Below, in pieces: positions 8,502 through 17,442 of a DNA stretch of 64,000 nucleotides (positions are counted from its first letter, which is position 1; each line of letters opens with the position of its first letter). Source of the stretch: Bradyrhizobium diazoefficiens (GTDB taxonomy: Bacteria; Pseudomonadota; Alphaproteobacteria; Rhizobiales; Xanthobacteraceae); contig NZ_JAFCJE010000012.1 in assembly GCF_018131185.1 (NCBI RefSeq), positions 37,212 through 101,211 on the forward strand, written 5' to 3'. The position numbers and the translations under genes are program-made. The notes under the pieces were generated by a model. That model saw only the letters and a program-made list of their open reading frames with translations, did not search any database and was not told where the DNA came from.

Positions 8502-9257
8502 CTACCGCCTTGCCCTGCGCGCGGGACGCAGATCGTTCGCCGCGGCGGACAATGCATTGTCGAGCAGTTCGGTCGGACCGCCCAGCGCGCGCGTCAGGCG
8601 GATGGCGGCCTTCAGCAGCAGCGACGTCATCGCTTTGGTATTATCCGAGGTAAAGCGTGGCTTCGGCCCCGAGAGCGACAAGGCCCCGGCACATTTGCCG
8701 CCGGGACCGAACACCGGGCAGGCAAGGCCGGCGCAATCCGGATCACGCTCGCCGAAGGACACGGCGATGCACTCATCCCGGATCTTGTCGTATCCCTCGC
8801 CTTTCTCACCGTCGAAGGCGAGGATGACCCGGCCGGCCGCGCCGCGGTCGAGCGGCAGCAGCATGCCGGCCTCGACCCGGTCGAGCGTCGAGTGCTGGGA
8901 ATCCACGCGAAAGACGCACAGCCGGCGCTTGGCATCATGTCGCACATGGTACGAGGGACTCTCGGTGCCATCGGCCACGAGCTGCCGCATCAGCGGCACC
9001 ACCCGATCATGCAAATTATTGCTGCGCTGGTAGACCGCTCCAAGCCGGAACGGCGTCGGGCCGAGATGATAGCGACCGTCGGCGAACTGAACGAGATAGC
9101 CGAATTCCTGCAACGACGTCATCAGCCGCAACAGCGTGCTTTTGTACATCTTGGTGCGTCGGGCCAGCTCGGCCAGCGTCATCGCCTCCGGTGCATCCTC
9201 GAAGGCCGCCAAAATGCTCAGAGCGCGGTCGACGGCTGCAACGCCGGGCGAAGGCAT
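8502..9257 (-). CDS. IclR-family transcriptional regulator
   Basis: A 251-residue regulator with an N-terminal winged helix (MTLAELARRTKMYKSTLLRLMTSL, two segments about 25-48) and a C-terminal IclR effector domain. It is the last gene of a five-gene minus-strand unit beginning at 12720 and sits eight bases after the dehydrogenase gene. It probably regulates this unit; the inverted repeat at 12741-12757 upstream of the first gene is a candidate site. The effector is unknown. Confidence 0.9.
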   Translation of the reverse strand: MPSPGVAAVDRALSILAAFEDAPEAMTLAELARRTKMYKSTLLRLMTSLQEFGYLVQFADGRYHLGPTPFRLGAVYQRSNNLHDRVVPLMRQLVADGTESPSYHVRHDAKRRLCVFRVDSQHSTLDRVEAGMLLPLDRGAAGRVILAFDGEKGEGYDKIRDECIAVSFGERDPDCAGLACPVFGPGGKCAGALSLSGPKPRFTSDNTKAMTSLLLKAAIRLTRALGGPTELLDNALSAAANDLRPARRARR

Positions 9258-9265
9258 GAGGTCTC

Positions 9266-10147
9266 CTACTTGGGAAATCCGGAGGGATCGATGAGCTTTG
9301 CGATGACGGGAAAATAAGCGTCCCCCATGCCCTTGTCGATCGTCTCCTGGAAGATCGTGCGCATCAGCGCAGCGCCCCTCAAGTTCAGCCCGGCCTGCGT
9401 GCCCAGCTCCAGCGCGTAGGAGAGATCCTTCATGGCATATTCGGTCGAGAAGGCGCGCAGCGGAAACTCCTTGGCGACGATCGCCTTCATGCCGTGATTG
9501 CGCAGGGCGAAGCTGTCCGCCGATCCCTTGGAGAGCGTCTCCAGCAGCAGCTTCGGCTCGACGCCGCTGTGCTTGGCGATCGCGACGGCCTCAGCCAGCG
9601 CATTGACGGTCTCGAACAGCACCATGTTGTTGAGAATCTTCGTCACTTGCCCCGCGCCGGTTCCGCCACAGAGGGTGACATCCGTAGCGAAATGCCGGAT
9701 CAGCGGCTCGACGGCGGCGAACTGCTGTTCTGTCGCGCCGACCATGACGCTGAGTGTGCCGTCCTGCGCCGCCTGGCGCGTGCGGGCGATCGGCGCATCG
9801 ATCCAGAGTGCGCCCTTCTCCGCGAGCTGTTCGGCGAAGGAGCGGGTTAGGCCGACGTCGGACGTACCGAGATCGATCACGGTCTGGCCGCGTTTGATTA
9901 CCGGCAGGATGTCCTCGAATACCGACATCACATGCTTGGCGCTGGGCAGGCACAGGAAGATCGTCTCCGCGCCGGCGGCAATGTCGCCGATCGACGCTGC
10001 CGCCGTAGCTCCGTCGGCCACGATCCGCGCCAGCGGCTCCGCGGCAAGGTCGAACGCGAGCACCGGTCGCCCACTCTTGCGCAACAGGTTGCGGCAGATC
10101 GGCTCGCCCATGACGCCAAGACCGATGAATCCAATCGAACCAGCCAT
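9266..10147 (-). CDS. NAD(P)-dependent oxidoreductase, 3-hydroxyisobutyrate dehydrogenase family
   Basis: A 293-residue beta-hydroxyacid dehydrogenase. The N-terminal nucleotide motif is GFIGLGVMGEPICRNLL (residues 5-21). The catalytic lysine lies in GAGQVTKILNNM (near residue 170), as in 3-hydroxyisobutyrate, tartronate semialdehyde and related dehydrogenases. The exact substrate cannot be read from sequence. Its neighbours (hydrolase, SCP-2-like protein, binding protein, IclR regulator) point to breakdown of an imported organic acid or ester. Confidence 0.88.
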   Translation of the reverse strand: MAGSIGFIGLGVMGEPICRNLLRKSGRPVLAFDLAAEPLARIVADGATAAASIGDIAAGAETIFLCLPSAKHVMSVFEDILPVIKRGQTVIDLGTSDVGLTRSFAEQLAEKGALWIDAPIARTRQAAQDGTLSVMVGATEQQFAAVEPLIRHFATDVTLCGGTGAGQVTKILNNMVLFETVNALAEAVAIAKHSGVEPKLLLETLSKGSADSFALRNHGMKAIVAKEFPLRAFSTEYAMKDLSYALELGTQAGLNLRGAALMRTIFQETIDKGMGDAYFPVIAKLIDPSGFPK

Positions 10148-10172
10148 TCCTTAACTCTCCTCGAAAATCCTG

Positions 10173-10203
10173 CGATAGGGCGGACACGAGGCCCGCCCTA
10201 TCG
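10173..10203 (-). terminator. Hairpin between two genes of the catabolic unit
   Basis: A perfect 11-bp inverted repeat (CGATAGGGCGG / CCGCCCTATCG) with a nine-base loop lies between the binding-protein gene stop (10210) and the dehydrogenase start (10147). There is no T-run. It could attenuate transcription into the downstream genes or protect the upstream mRNA end, a common arrangement for highly expressed binding-protein genes. Confidence 0.55.
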
Positions 10204-10209
10204 TTCCTG

Positions 10210-11406
10210 TCACTTCACCAGCGGACAGCCGCCCTCGCCCATCGGCCGGAATACTTCTTCACCCGGCTTGGAGCTGAGGACCCGATAGTAGTCATATTTG
10301 TATTTGGACTCCTCCGGCTTCTTTACCTGCACCAGATGCATGGTGTGCAGCACGCGCCCGTCGGGGCGGATGGCGACATCCTTGTTGTACATATCATTGA
10401 CCTTCAGCTCATGCATCTTGCCGGCAACAGCCGTCGCATCGGTGGTCCCGGCTGCCTTCACCGCAGCGAGATAGTGATGCACGCCGCTATAGACGCCGGC
10501 CTGCACCATGCTCGCGACCTTGCCGTCCATCAGAGCGGCGTAGCGCTTCGACCAGGCCCGGGTGTGCTCGTTGAGGTCCCAGTAGAACGAGGTCGTCACC
10601 TGCAGGCCCTGGGTGACCTTCAGGCCGAGCGAATTCACGTCCGTGATGAAGACGAGCAGACCGGCGAGCTTCTGGCCACCCTCGACGATGCCGAATTCGC
10701 CCGCCTGCTTGATGGCGGTCTGCACGTCCGCGCCCGATGTCGCGAGGCCGACGACGTCGGCCTTCGAGCCCTGCGCCTGCAACAAAAAGGACGCAAAATC
10801 AGCGGTGCCGAGCGGATGCGCGGCCGAGCCGATCACCTTGCCGCCGGCGGCCTCGATGAACTTCGTGGCGTCGCGCTGGAGCGCGTGGCCGAAGGCGTAA
10901 TCGGCGGTCACGAAGTACCAGGTCTTGCCGCCGGCGCGCGTGATCGCGTCGCTGGTCAGCTTCGACAGCGCATAGGTGTCGTAATTGAAGTGGAAGCTGA
11001 CCGGTGAGCAGGCCTTCCCGGTGAAGTCGGACGAGCCCGGACCGGAGATGACGAAGATCTTGTTCTTCTGCTTGGCGACCTCGAGGATGGCAAAGCCGGC
11101 CGAGGAGGCCGCGCCGTCGGCGATCATGTCGACGCCCTCATTGTCGAACCATTTTCGCGCAGTGGCCGAGGCGATGTCGGGCTTGTTCTGATGGTCGGCC
11201 GAGACAATCTCGATCTTCTTGCCGAGCAGCTCGTTGCCGAAATCCTCCGCTGCCAGCTTTGCGGCTGCGACTGAGCCTCGCCCGCCATTGTCGGCGAACA
11301 CACCGGACTGGTCGTTGAGGACGCCGATCCTGATGACATTGTCGGCCGCGACCGCGGCACCCGTCTGTGCAGCCAGAACGACCGCGATCATCCAACGCAA
11401 CTTCAT
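10210..11406 (-). CDS. ABC transporter substrate-binding protein, Leu/Ile/Val type
   Basis: A 398-residue exported binding protein. The start at 11406 (MKLRWMIAVV) was chosen over an upstream frame because it opens a clean signal peptide ending at AAVAA and has GGGAGGCG just upstream. The mature protein (IRIGVLNDQSGVFADNGG) belongs to the type I periplasmic-binding Leu/Ile/Val/urea-amide family. No permease or ATPase genes are adjacent. It shares a C-terminal CPLVK with the proteins at 34727 and 56650. The ligand is presumably the substrate of this catabolic unit. Confidence 0.9.
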   Translation of the reverse strand: MKLRWMIAVVLAAQTGAAVAADNVIRIGVLNDQSGVFADNGGRGSVAAAKLAAEDFGNELLGKKIEIVSADHQNKPDIASATARKWFDNEGVDMIADGAASSAGFAILEVAKQKNKIFVISGPGSSDFTGKACSPVSFHFNYDTYALSKLTSDAITRAGGKTWYFVTADYAFGHALQRDATKFIEAAGGKVIGSAAHPLGTADFASFLLQAQGSKADVVGLATSGADVQTAIKQAGEFGIVEGGQKLAGLLVFITDVNSLGLKVTQGLQVTTSFYWDLNEHTRAWSKRYAALMDGKVASMVQAGVYSGVHHYLAAVKAAGTTDATAVAGKMHELKVNDMYNKDVAIRPDGRVLHTMHLVQVKKPEESKYKYDYYRVLSSKPGEEVFRPMGEGGCPLVK

Positions 11407-11428
11407 AATATACGCCTCCCGTTTACGA

Positions 11429-12280
11429 CTATTGCTTATCGAGGATGTCTTGCAGCACCGGCGCGATATAGCGGCGGAACTGATCTGGGTTTTCACTCAT
11501 CGGAAAATGGCCGAGCCGCTCCATCACGGTTGCCTGCGCGCCGGGAATGCCGGCGGCGGTCCGCAGCGTGTCCTGCGTCGTGCAGGAGAAATCGTACTCC
11601 CCGGTCAGCAGATAAAGCGGACACTGGTTGACATCGATGCTGGCCGTGCGGCCGCGCAGATCGCCATCGACGCGATAGAAATAGAGATCGCCCTTGAAGA
11701 TGCCGGGGCCGCCCTGCTTGTAACCCCACAACGTCTCGTCACGTGCAGCCGCGGGGCCACCGGGCGCGATCAGGCCCGAAACCAGCGCGGCGCAGACCTC
11801 GCCGCCATGAACGTCCGGCCGGTTCAGCCAGGTCGTGTCGTACCAGGGCTGCTGGAAGTCCGCGGCTTCGAGCCCGATCAGAGCGCGAAACTCGCGGGCA
11901 TGTTCGATGGCGAGATTGAGCACGATACGGCCGCCGATCGAGCACCCCATCACCACCGGCCGCTCCAGCTTGAGCGCGTCGCAGAACGCGCGAATGGTCG
12001 CGGTGTAGCTCGCGGTGGTCAGCCGGTACTCGCTGCCATATTGGCTGTCCGGCGGGTTGGACTTGCCGTGCCAGGGCATATCGAAGGCGATAACGCGGAA
12101 ACACCTGGTGAACTCGTCATCGACGAGCAGGTGACGCCACTGCCGGGCATCGGAGCCCGCGGTGTGCAGGCAAACCAGGGGGATGCCGCTGCCGTTTTCC
12201 TCGAAATAGATCCTGTTGATCTCGCCGTCGATATCGACATGCACGTAGCGCCCCACGATCGGCTCGATGAAGCCGTTCAT
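11429..12280 (-). CDS. Alpha/beta-fold hydrolase
   Basis: A 283-residue alpha/beta hydrolase. The nucleophile elbow GCSIGG (serine near 112), an oxyanion region after IPLVCLHTAGSD and a late histidine (ERLGHFPMSENP) give the expected catalytic set. The family includes esterases, C-C bond hydrolases and epoxide hydrolases; the substrate is not determined. It overlaps the preceding gene by four bases (ATGA type), so the two are translationally coupled, and it is followed by the binding-protein gene. Confidence 0.88.
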   Translation of the reverse strand: MNGFIEPIVGRYVHVDIDGEINRIYFEENGSGIPLVCLHTAGSDARQWRHLLVDDEFTRCFRVIAFDMPWHGKSNPPDSQYGSEYRLTTASYTATIRAFCDALKLERPVVMGCSIGGRIVLNLAIEHAREFRALIGLEAADFQQPWYDTTWLNRPDVHGGEVCAALVSGLIAPGGPAAARDETLWGYKQGGPGIFKGDLYFYRVDGDLRGRTASIDVNQCPLYLLTGEYDFSCTTQDTLRTAAGIPGAQATVMERLGHFPMSENPDQFRRYIAPVLQDILDKQ

Positions 12281-12720
12281 GACGCGCCTCCAAAGCCGTG
12301 CTGTCTTGGCAGCGCCAGGAGATCCTTGAAGTACTGAAGATGCGCCATGAAGGGATGCAGATCGCCTTCAAGCGCCGCCTGCCCGCGCTTGGTCAGCGCC
12401 AGCAGATCATGCCAGCCGGCCGGCGGCATCTGCTGCCAATAGGCGGCAAGCGCGGCCGGCCTCGCGCGATAGGCGAACCGCCACGTGCGCATCAGGACAG
12501 GCGCCGGCGTCATATCCACGATCTGCCCGGCGCGGATGGCGACGTGAAACGGCTGCGTGCTCGGCCCAAGCAGGCAATCGACATCCAGCCAGCGCCCACG
12601 GGCAGTCAGGGCCTCGTCGCGGGCGAGCAGGTCGGGAATCGCCTTGAAGGCCTCGATGACAGCATCGGGTGTGAACGGCACCGGTGAATCGTCGTCCGGA
12701 CGGTCGCGTTCGGCATCCAT
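12277..12720 (-). CDS. Hypothetical protein, possibly SCP-2 sterol-binding-like
   Basis: A 147-residue soluble protein and the first gene of the catabolic unit. Its layout (a strand-rich middle such as FHVAIRAGQIVDM, then KRGQAALEGDLHPFMAHLQYFKDLLALP) resembles the SCP-2 sterol-transfer fold, where a small domain binds a hydrophobic ligand. The resemblance is from memory and weak. It overlaps the hydrolase gene by four bases, which suggests the two act together. Confidence 0.7.
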   Translation of the reverse strand: MDAERDRPDDDSPVPFTPDAVIEAFKAIPDLLARDEALTARGRWLDVDCLLGPSTQPFHVAIRAGQIVDMTPAPVLMRTWRFAYRARPAALAAYWQQMPPAGWHDLLALTKRGQAALEGDLHPFMAHLQYFKDLLALPRQHGFGGAS

Positions 12721-12740
12721 CGTTTCGTCCCCCGTGTTTC

Positions 12741-12757
12741 GTTCTATCTAACAGAAC
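12741..12757. promoter_or_regulatory. Inverted repeat GTTCTATCTAACAGAAC upstream of the catabolic unit
   Basis: Arms GTTCT/AGAAC are separated by seven bases, 20 bp upstream of the first gene of the unit at 12720. A further GTTCTAT lies at about 12779. Position suits an operator for the IclR regulator encoded at the end of the unit; binding is inferred. Confidence 0.5.
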
Positions 12758-12885
12758 GTTATTCTATTTCTATTTCAGTTCTATACATGGCTTGCGAGCG
12801 AACTCAAGTGCGCAGAAGTTAGCTCCGATGCGAGGAGGCGTGGCGCCGGGGAGATGAGCTTGTCCTGCCGCGGGTCGGCTTGATC

Positions 12886-13971
12886 TCAAGCTTCGAAGGC
12901 GCGCGCGAGCAGCCAATAGCTGCCGAGCAGACCGATGACGGTCGACAGCGTGTAAACCAGCCTGGCCGCCCTCACCGGTTCGGACCGATCCTGAGCAATC
13001 AATCGATCGGCGAGACGGAGGATCGGCAGCGCCACCGCGACGATCGCGACCTGCCCGATCTCCACGCCGATGTTGAAAGCGGCGAGCGCCGGCACGACGG
13101 CGTTCGATGGCAGCCCGATCTCGCGCAGCACGCCGGCGAAGCCGAAGCCGTGGATCAGTCCGAACAGAAAGGCCATGCGCCAGCGCTTGTCGACATCGCG
13201 CGAGAAGAAGTTCTCCACGGCGACGAACACGATCGAGGCCGCGATCGCGGGCTCCACGATGCGGCTGGGGATGACAAGGACATCGAGCGCCGCCAGCGAC
13301 AAGGTGATCGAATGGGCGATGGTGAAGGCGGTCACGATCTTGACGACAGGAACGAGCCGCCTCGCCCACAGCACCACGGCAATCAGGAAGGCGATGTGAT
13401 CGTAGCCGAGGAAAATGTGCTCTATGCCGGTGAGGAGATAGCGCTGCATCGTCGACCACAGCGGCGGCGGCGCGGTCGAGAGCGTGACCGTCGTATTGCC
13501 GGCGTCGAGCAAGGCCTGCACCTCCGACCTGCCCTGTGCAATCAGCACGACCTGGCGCGCGGCGGGATCCTTCTCGGTCAGCACGGTGGAGCGATAGACG
13601 ATGTCGCCTGCGGCGTCGGCGCAGACAAAGCCCTGGCGATAAACGATGCCGTCGCCGTCGGCCAGGACCGCTGCAGCTCTGGCCAAGCAGGCCCTGCCAC
13701 CTCCCGTCACAGCGAGGTGCGTGCCCATATAGGCGAGGATGGCGGTTCCGGCCGCTTCGACCGCGACAGGATCGACCGCGTCCTGTCTCGCATCATAAAT
13801 CTTCGTACCGATCAGGCGATCGACATCGCTGCCCTTCAATCCGAGCTCGATGCTCACCGTGCGATCAGGGCTGAGCGCAACGCGCGCCGTGACGAGGTTG
13901 ACCTGATGCGCCTCGGCCGGAAGACCGATGCCGAGCAGAACCGCAAGCCACAGCAGAAGCGGCCACCTCAT
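12886..13971 (-). CDS. HupE/UreJ-family membrane protein
   Basis: A 361-residue protein with a signal peptide (WPLLLWLAVLLGIGLPAEA), an exported N-terminal domain of about 170 residues, and a C-terminal membrane domain of six to seven helices. The membrane domain carries the HupE/UreJ histidine motifs (GIEHIFLGYDHIAF, FTIAHSITL, GLIHGFGFAG). By family knowledge such proteins are metal, often nickel, permeases linked to hydrogenase or urease. No hydrogenase or urease genes are in the window, so the metal is unknown. Confidence 0.82.
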   Translation of the reverse strand: MRWPLLLWLAVLLGIGLPAEAHQVNLVTARVALSPDRTVSIELGLKGSDVDRLIGTKIYDARQDAVDPVAVEAAGTAILAYMGTHLAVTGGGRACLARAAAVLADGDGIVYRQGFVCADAAGDIVYRSTVLTEKDPAARQVVLIAQGRSEVQALLDAGNTTVTLSTAPPPLWSTMQRYLLTGIEHIFLGYDHIAFLIAVVLWARRLVPVVKIVTAFTIAHSITLSLAALDVLVIPSRIVEPAIAASIVFVAVENFFSRDVDKRWRMAFLFGLIHGFGFAGVLREIGLPSNAVVPALAAFNIGVEIGQVAIVAVALPILRLADRLIAQDRSEPVRAARLVYTLSTVIGLLGSYWLLARAFEA

Positions 13972-13989
13972 GGTCTGACCCCGTTGCCG

Positions 13990-14463
13990 TCACGCCAGCA
14001 CATCCGCCACGACCGCCTTCAAAACGTCCCGCACATCGGCCGGCCTTAGCCGCACCTGCAATCCGCGCTGGCCGCCATTGAGATAGACGAGATCATGCAC
14101 GAGCGCGCTCTGCTCGATCACGGCGCCAACCTGCTTGCGCTGACCGAACGGGCTGATGCCGCCGACCTTGTAGCCGGTGACGCGCTCGGCCTCGGGCGGC
14201 TTCATCATCTGCGCCGACTTGCCGCCTGCCGCAGCGGCAAGCTTCTTCATCGAGACTTCCTGGTCGGACGGCACGACCACGCACACCGGCTTGTCGTCCA
14301 CCAACACCATCAGCGTCTTGAGGACCCGCGCCGGGTCCTCGCCGAGCGAGACAGCCGCCTGGAGGCCGATGCTCTCGGCGTCGGGATCATAGTCGTAGGT
14401 GTGAACTGTGAAGGCAACACCGACGGCTGTGAGCGCTCGCGTGGCTGGGGTGACCTTGGACAT
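13990..14463 (-). CDS. ybaK: Cys-tRNA(Pro)/Cys-tRNA(Cys) deacylase, YbaK family
   Basis: YbaK removes cysteine mischarged onto tRNA-Pro. The 157-residue protein starts at MSKVTPATRAL (ATG at 14463), matching the family N-terminus. It contains the conserved lysine in CVVVPSDQEVSMKKLA and the loop GGISPFGQRK that define the YbaK/EbsC fold. It sits 18 bases after the HupE-like gene start and may be co-transcribed. Confidence 0.9.
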   Translation of the reverse strand: MSKVTPATRALTAVGVAFTVHTYDYDPDAESIGLQAAVSLGEDPARVLKTLMVLVDDKPVCVVVPSDQEVSMKKLAAAAGGKSAQMMKPPEAERVTGYKVGGISPFGQRKQVGAVIEQSALVHDLVYLNGGQRGLQVRLRPADVRDVLKAVVADVLA

Positions 14464-14530
14464 GGGGCATGTGTAGCACCATCGCTGCGAGCAGCGAAGG
14501 GATGTGGGCACGTCGGCAGGACGCAATCGC

Positions 14531-14633
14531 TGTCATGGCCCGGCTTGACCGGGCGATCCAGTACTCCGAGACAGTGGTGAACGAACCGTTGGGCCGCGGC
14601 GTACTGGATGCCCCGCCTTCGCGGGGCATGACA
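14531..14633. repeat. Intergenic inverted-repeat element (TGTCATGGCCCGG type)
   Basis: About 103 bp bounded by TGTCATG and CATGACA, with inner self-complementary parts (CCCGGCTTGACCGGG and CCCCGCCTTCGCGGGG). It lies between fdsA and ybaK. I recognise it as a widespread Bradyrhizobium-type dispersed element. It codes for nothing visible. Confidence 0.75.
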
Positions 14634-14673
14634 ACAGTTCGTATGGCAGGGGTCGTGCCGATGACGACGCCCT

Positions 14674-17442
14674 TTACTCCGCCGCGTCCCGCATCTCGGC
14701 GCGCTCGGCCCTGACTGCGCAGAACTTGAACTCCGGGATCTTGCCGAACGGGTCGAGCGCCGGGTTGGTCAACAGGTTCGCCGCCGCTTCGGCGTAGCAG
14801 AACGGCATGAACACCATGTTCTCCGGCACGTCGCGGTCGGAGCGGACCTTGACCTCGACGGCACCACGCCGCGTCTCCAGCCGAATGAAATCGCCGGGCG
14901 CGAGGTGCTTCCTGCGCATGTCCTTCGGCGACATGAACGCGACAGCCTCGGGCTCGATCTGGTCGAGCACCTGGGCGCGCCGCGTCATCGAGCCGGTGTG
15001 CCAATGCTCCAGCACGCGACCGGTCGAGAGCACCATCGGGTATTCGTCGTCGGGAATCTCGTCCGGGGGGATGACGTGGGCTGGCACAATCTTGCCGCGC
15101 CCGCTCGCGGTCGGGAAGCCCGTGGTGAAGATGATCTCGTTGCCCGGCTTGTTAGGATCGTCCGCCGGATAGGTGACGGCACCTTCGCGCACCAGCCGTT
15201 CCCAGCTGATGTTCTTGAGTGACGGCATCAGCTCTGCCATCTCGGTATAGACATCGCCGGGGCCGCTATAATTCCAGGGCAGGCCCATGCGCTTGCCGAT
15301 CTCCTGGATGATCCAGAGATCCTGCCGCGCATCGCCAGGCGGCTTGACCACCTGGCGCGCGAGCTGCACGCGGCGGTCGGTGTTGGTGAAGGAGCCGTCC
15401 TTCTCCGCGAAGGCCGAGGCCGGCAGGATCACGTCTGCGTGGAACGCGGTCTCGGTGACGAAGAGATCCTGCACCACGAGATGATCGAGCATGGCGAGCG
15501 CCTGGCGCGCATGCTGGAGATCGGGATCGGACATCGCGGGATTTTCGCCCTCGATATACATGCCCTTGATCTCGCCGGCATGGATCGCGTTCATGATCTC
15601 GACCACGGTCAGGCCGCGGACAGGATCGAGATCCTGCTGCCAAAGCTTTTCGAAGCTGCCGCGCAGATCGTCACGGCTGACCGGCTGGTAGTCCGGCAGG
15701 AACATCGGGATCAGGCCGGCGTCGGAGGCGCCCTGCACGTTGTTCTGGCCGCGCAGCGGATGCAGGCCGGTGCCGGGACGGCCGACCTGTCCGGTGATCA
15801 GCGCGAGCGCGATCAGGCAGCGCGCATTGTCGGTCCCGTGGACGTGCTGGCTGATGCCCATGCCCCAGAAGATGATCGAGGATTTTGCGCGGGCATAGGT
15901 GCGTGCGACCTCCCGCAAGGTCTGCGCCGGGATGCCGCAGATCGCTTCCATCTTCTCCGGCGTGAACTCCTTGATCTTCTCCTTGAGGTCCTCGAAGCCT
16001 TCGGTATAGCCGGCTATGTACTGGTCGTCGGTGAGGCCTTCGGTGATGATCGTGTGGATCATCGCGTTCAGCATGGCGACATCGGAGCCCGGCTTGAACT
16101 GCAGATGCTTGGTCGCATGGCGCGACAGCGTCTGCCGGCGCGGATCCATCACGAACAGTTTTGCGCCGTTCTGCTTGACCGCGTTCTTGATGAAGGTCGC
16201 GGCAACCGGATGGTTCACGGTCGGGTTGGCGCCGATCACGATGATGACTTCGGCGTCCATCGCCGCGGCGAACGGTGCCGACACCGCGCCCGAGCTCAGG
16301 CCTTCGAACAGCGCCGCCACCGAGGAGGCGTGGCACAGCCGGGTGCAATGGTCGACATTGTTCGAGCCGAAACCGGTGCGAACCAGCTTCTGGAACAGAT
16401 AGGCCTCTTCGTTCGAGCCCTTGGCGGAGCCGAAGCCCGCCAGCGCCTTCACGCCCTTCTCGTCACGGATCTTGACGAGGCCCTTGGCTGCGATGTCGAG
16501 CGCTTCGTCCCAGCTCGCTTCACGGAAATGGGTGAAGGGATTGGCCGGATCGACCTGGTCGTTGGCATCCTTCTTCGCATTCGGCAACCGAACCAGCGGC
16601 TTGGTCAGGCGATGCGGGTGGTGGATGTAGTCGAAGCCGAAGCGGCCCTTGACGCAGAGACGGTTGCGATTGGCGGGGCCGTCGCGGCCCTCCGCATAGA
16701 TCACCTTCTCGTCCTTGACCTCGTAAGTCACCTGGCAGCCGACGCCGCAGAAGGGGCACAACGAATCCACCTTCTTGTCGGCATAGGTGACACGGGTCTG
16801 CTTGTCGTCGAGCATCACGGCCGGCATCAGCGCGCCGGTCGGGCAGGCCTGCACGCATTCGCCGCAGGCGACGCAGGTGGACTCGCCCATGGGATCGTCG
16901 AAGTCGAACACGATCTTCGAACCATGATTGCGATAGGCCATGCCGATGACGTCGTTGACCTGGACCTCGCGGCAGGCGCGCACGCAAAGGCCGCACTGGA
17001 TGCAGGCATCGAGATTGACGCGCATCGCCGGATGGCTGGCATCGGTCGCCCAGCGCTCGGCGGCGGGGAAGCGGCTCTCGGTGACGCCTGTGGTCTCGGC
17101 CCAGTGCCAGAATTTCGACTCAGGATCGTGCGAGGTCTCTCGCGCCGGCTGATCGGCGACGAGCAGCTCCATCACCATCTTCTGCGCAGCTGTCGCGCGC
17201 GCGGACTCGGTCTTCACCTTCATGCCGACCGAGGGCGTGCGCTTGCAGGATGCGGCGAGCACGCGCTCGCCCTCGATCTCGACCATGCAGGCGCGGCAAT
17301 TGCCGTCGGGGCGATAGTCGGGCGCAGGCGAATAGCAGAGGTGCGGGATCTCGCGACCCTGGCGTTTTGCGACTTGCCAGATGGTCTCGCCGGCATTGGC
17401 CTCGACCTGCTTGCCGTCGAGCTCGAACGTAATCTTGGTCAT
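14674..17442 (-). CDS. fdsA: NAD-dependent formate dehydrogenase, molybdenum-containing alpha subunit
   Basis: This subunit oxidises formate to CO2 at a bis-molybdopterin guanine dinucleotide. Domains in order over 922 residues: an N-terminal 2Fe-2S ferredoxin domain (cysteines in HLCYSP, NCRACM, SCKRT, residues about 35-70), two 4Fe-4S motifs (CIQCGLCVRAC and CVACGECVQACP, about 145-205), the 4Fe-4S of the catalytic domain (CPFCGVGC), then the molybdopterin domain. The active-site ligand is cysteine in DHCTRLCHASS, not selenocysteine. It overlaps fdsB by four bases. FdhD and cofactor genes needed for its maturation lie at 25-28.8 kb. Confidence 0.95.
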   Translation of the reverse strand: MTKITFELDGKQVEANAGETIWQVAKRQGREIPHLCYSPAPDYRPDGNCRACMVEIEGERVLAASCKRTPSVGMKVKTESARATAAQKMVMELLVADQPARETSHDPESKFWHWAETTGVTESRFPAAERWATDASHPAMRVNLDACIQCGLCVRACREVQVNDVIGMAYRNHGSKIVFDFDDPMGESTCVACGECVQACPTGALMPAVMLDDKQTRVTYADKKVDSLCPFCGVGCQVTYEVKDEKVIYAEGRDGPANRNRLCVKGRFGFDYIHHPHRLTKPLVRLPNAKKDANDQVDPANPFTHFREASWDEALDIAAKGLVKIRDEKGVKALAGFGSAKGSNEEAYLFQKLVRTGFGSNNVDHCTRLCHASSVAALFEGLSSGAVSAPFAAAMDAEVIIVIGANPTVNHPVAATFIKNAVKQNGAKLFVMDPRRQTLSRHATKHLQFKPGSDVAMLNAMIHTIITEGLTDDQYIAGYTEGFEDLKEKIKEFTPEKMEAICGIPAQTLREVARTYARAKSSIIFWGMGISQHVHGTDNARCLIALALITGQVGRPGTGLHPLRGQNNVQGASDAGLIPMFLPDYQPVSRDDLRGSFEKLWQQDLDPVRGLTVVEIMNAIHAGEIKGMYIEGENPAMSDPDLQHARQALAMLDHLVVQDLFVTETAFHADVILPASAFAEKDGSFTNTDRRVQLARQVVKPPGDARQDLWIIQEIGKRMGLPWNYSGPGDVYTEMAELMPSLKNISWERLVREGAVTYPADDPNKPGNEIIFTTGFPTASGRGKIVPAHVIPPDEIPDDEYPMVLSTGRVLEHWHTGSMTRRAQVLDQIEPEAVAFMSPKDMRRKHLAPGDFIRLETRRGAVEVKVRSDRDVPENMVFMPFCYAEAAANLLTNPALDPFGKIPEFKFCAVRAERAEMRDAAE

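Noticed and set aside
14531..14633. Interpreting the intergenic repeats at 14.5, 27.1 and 36.0 kb as CRISPR or insertion-sequence ends
   Set aside because: Each is a single self-complementary element with no spacer array, no transposase and no target duplication.
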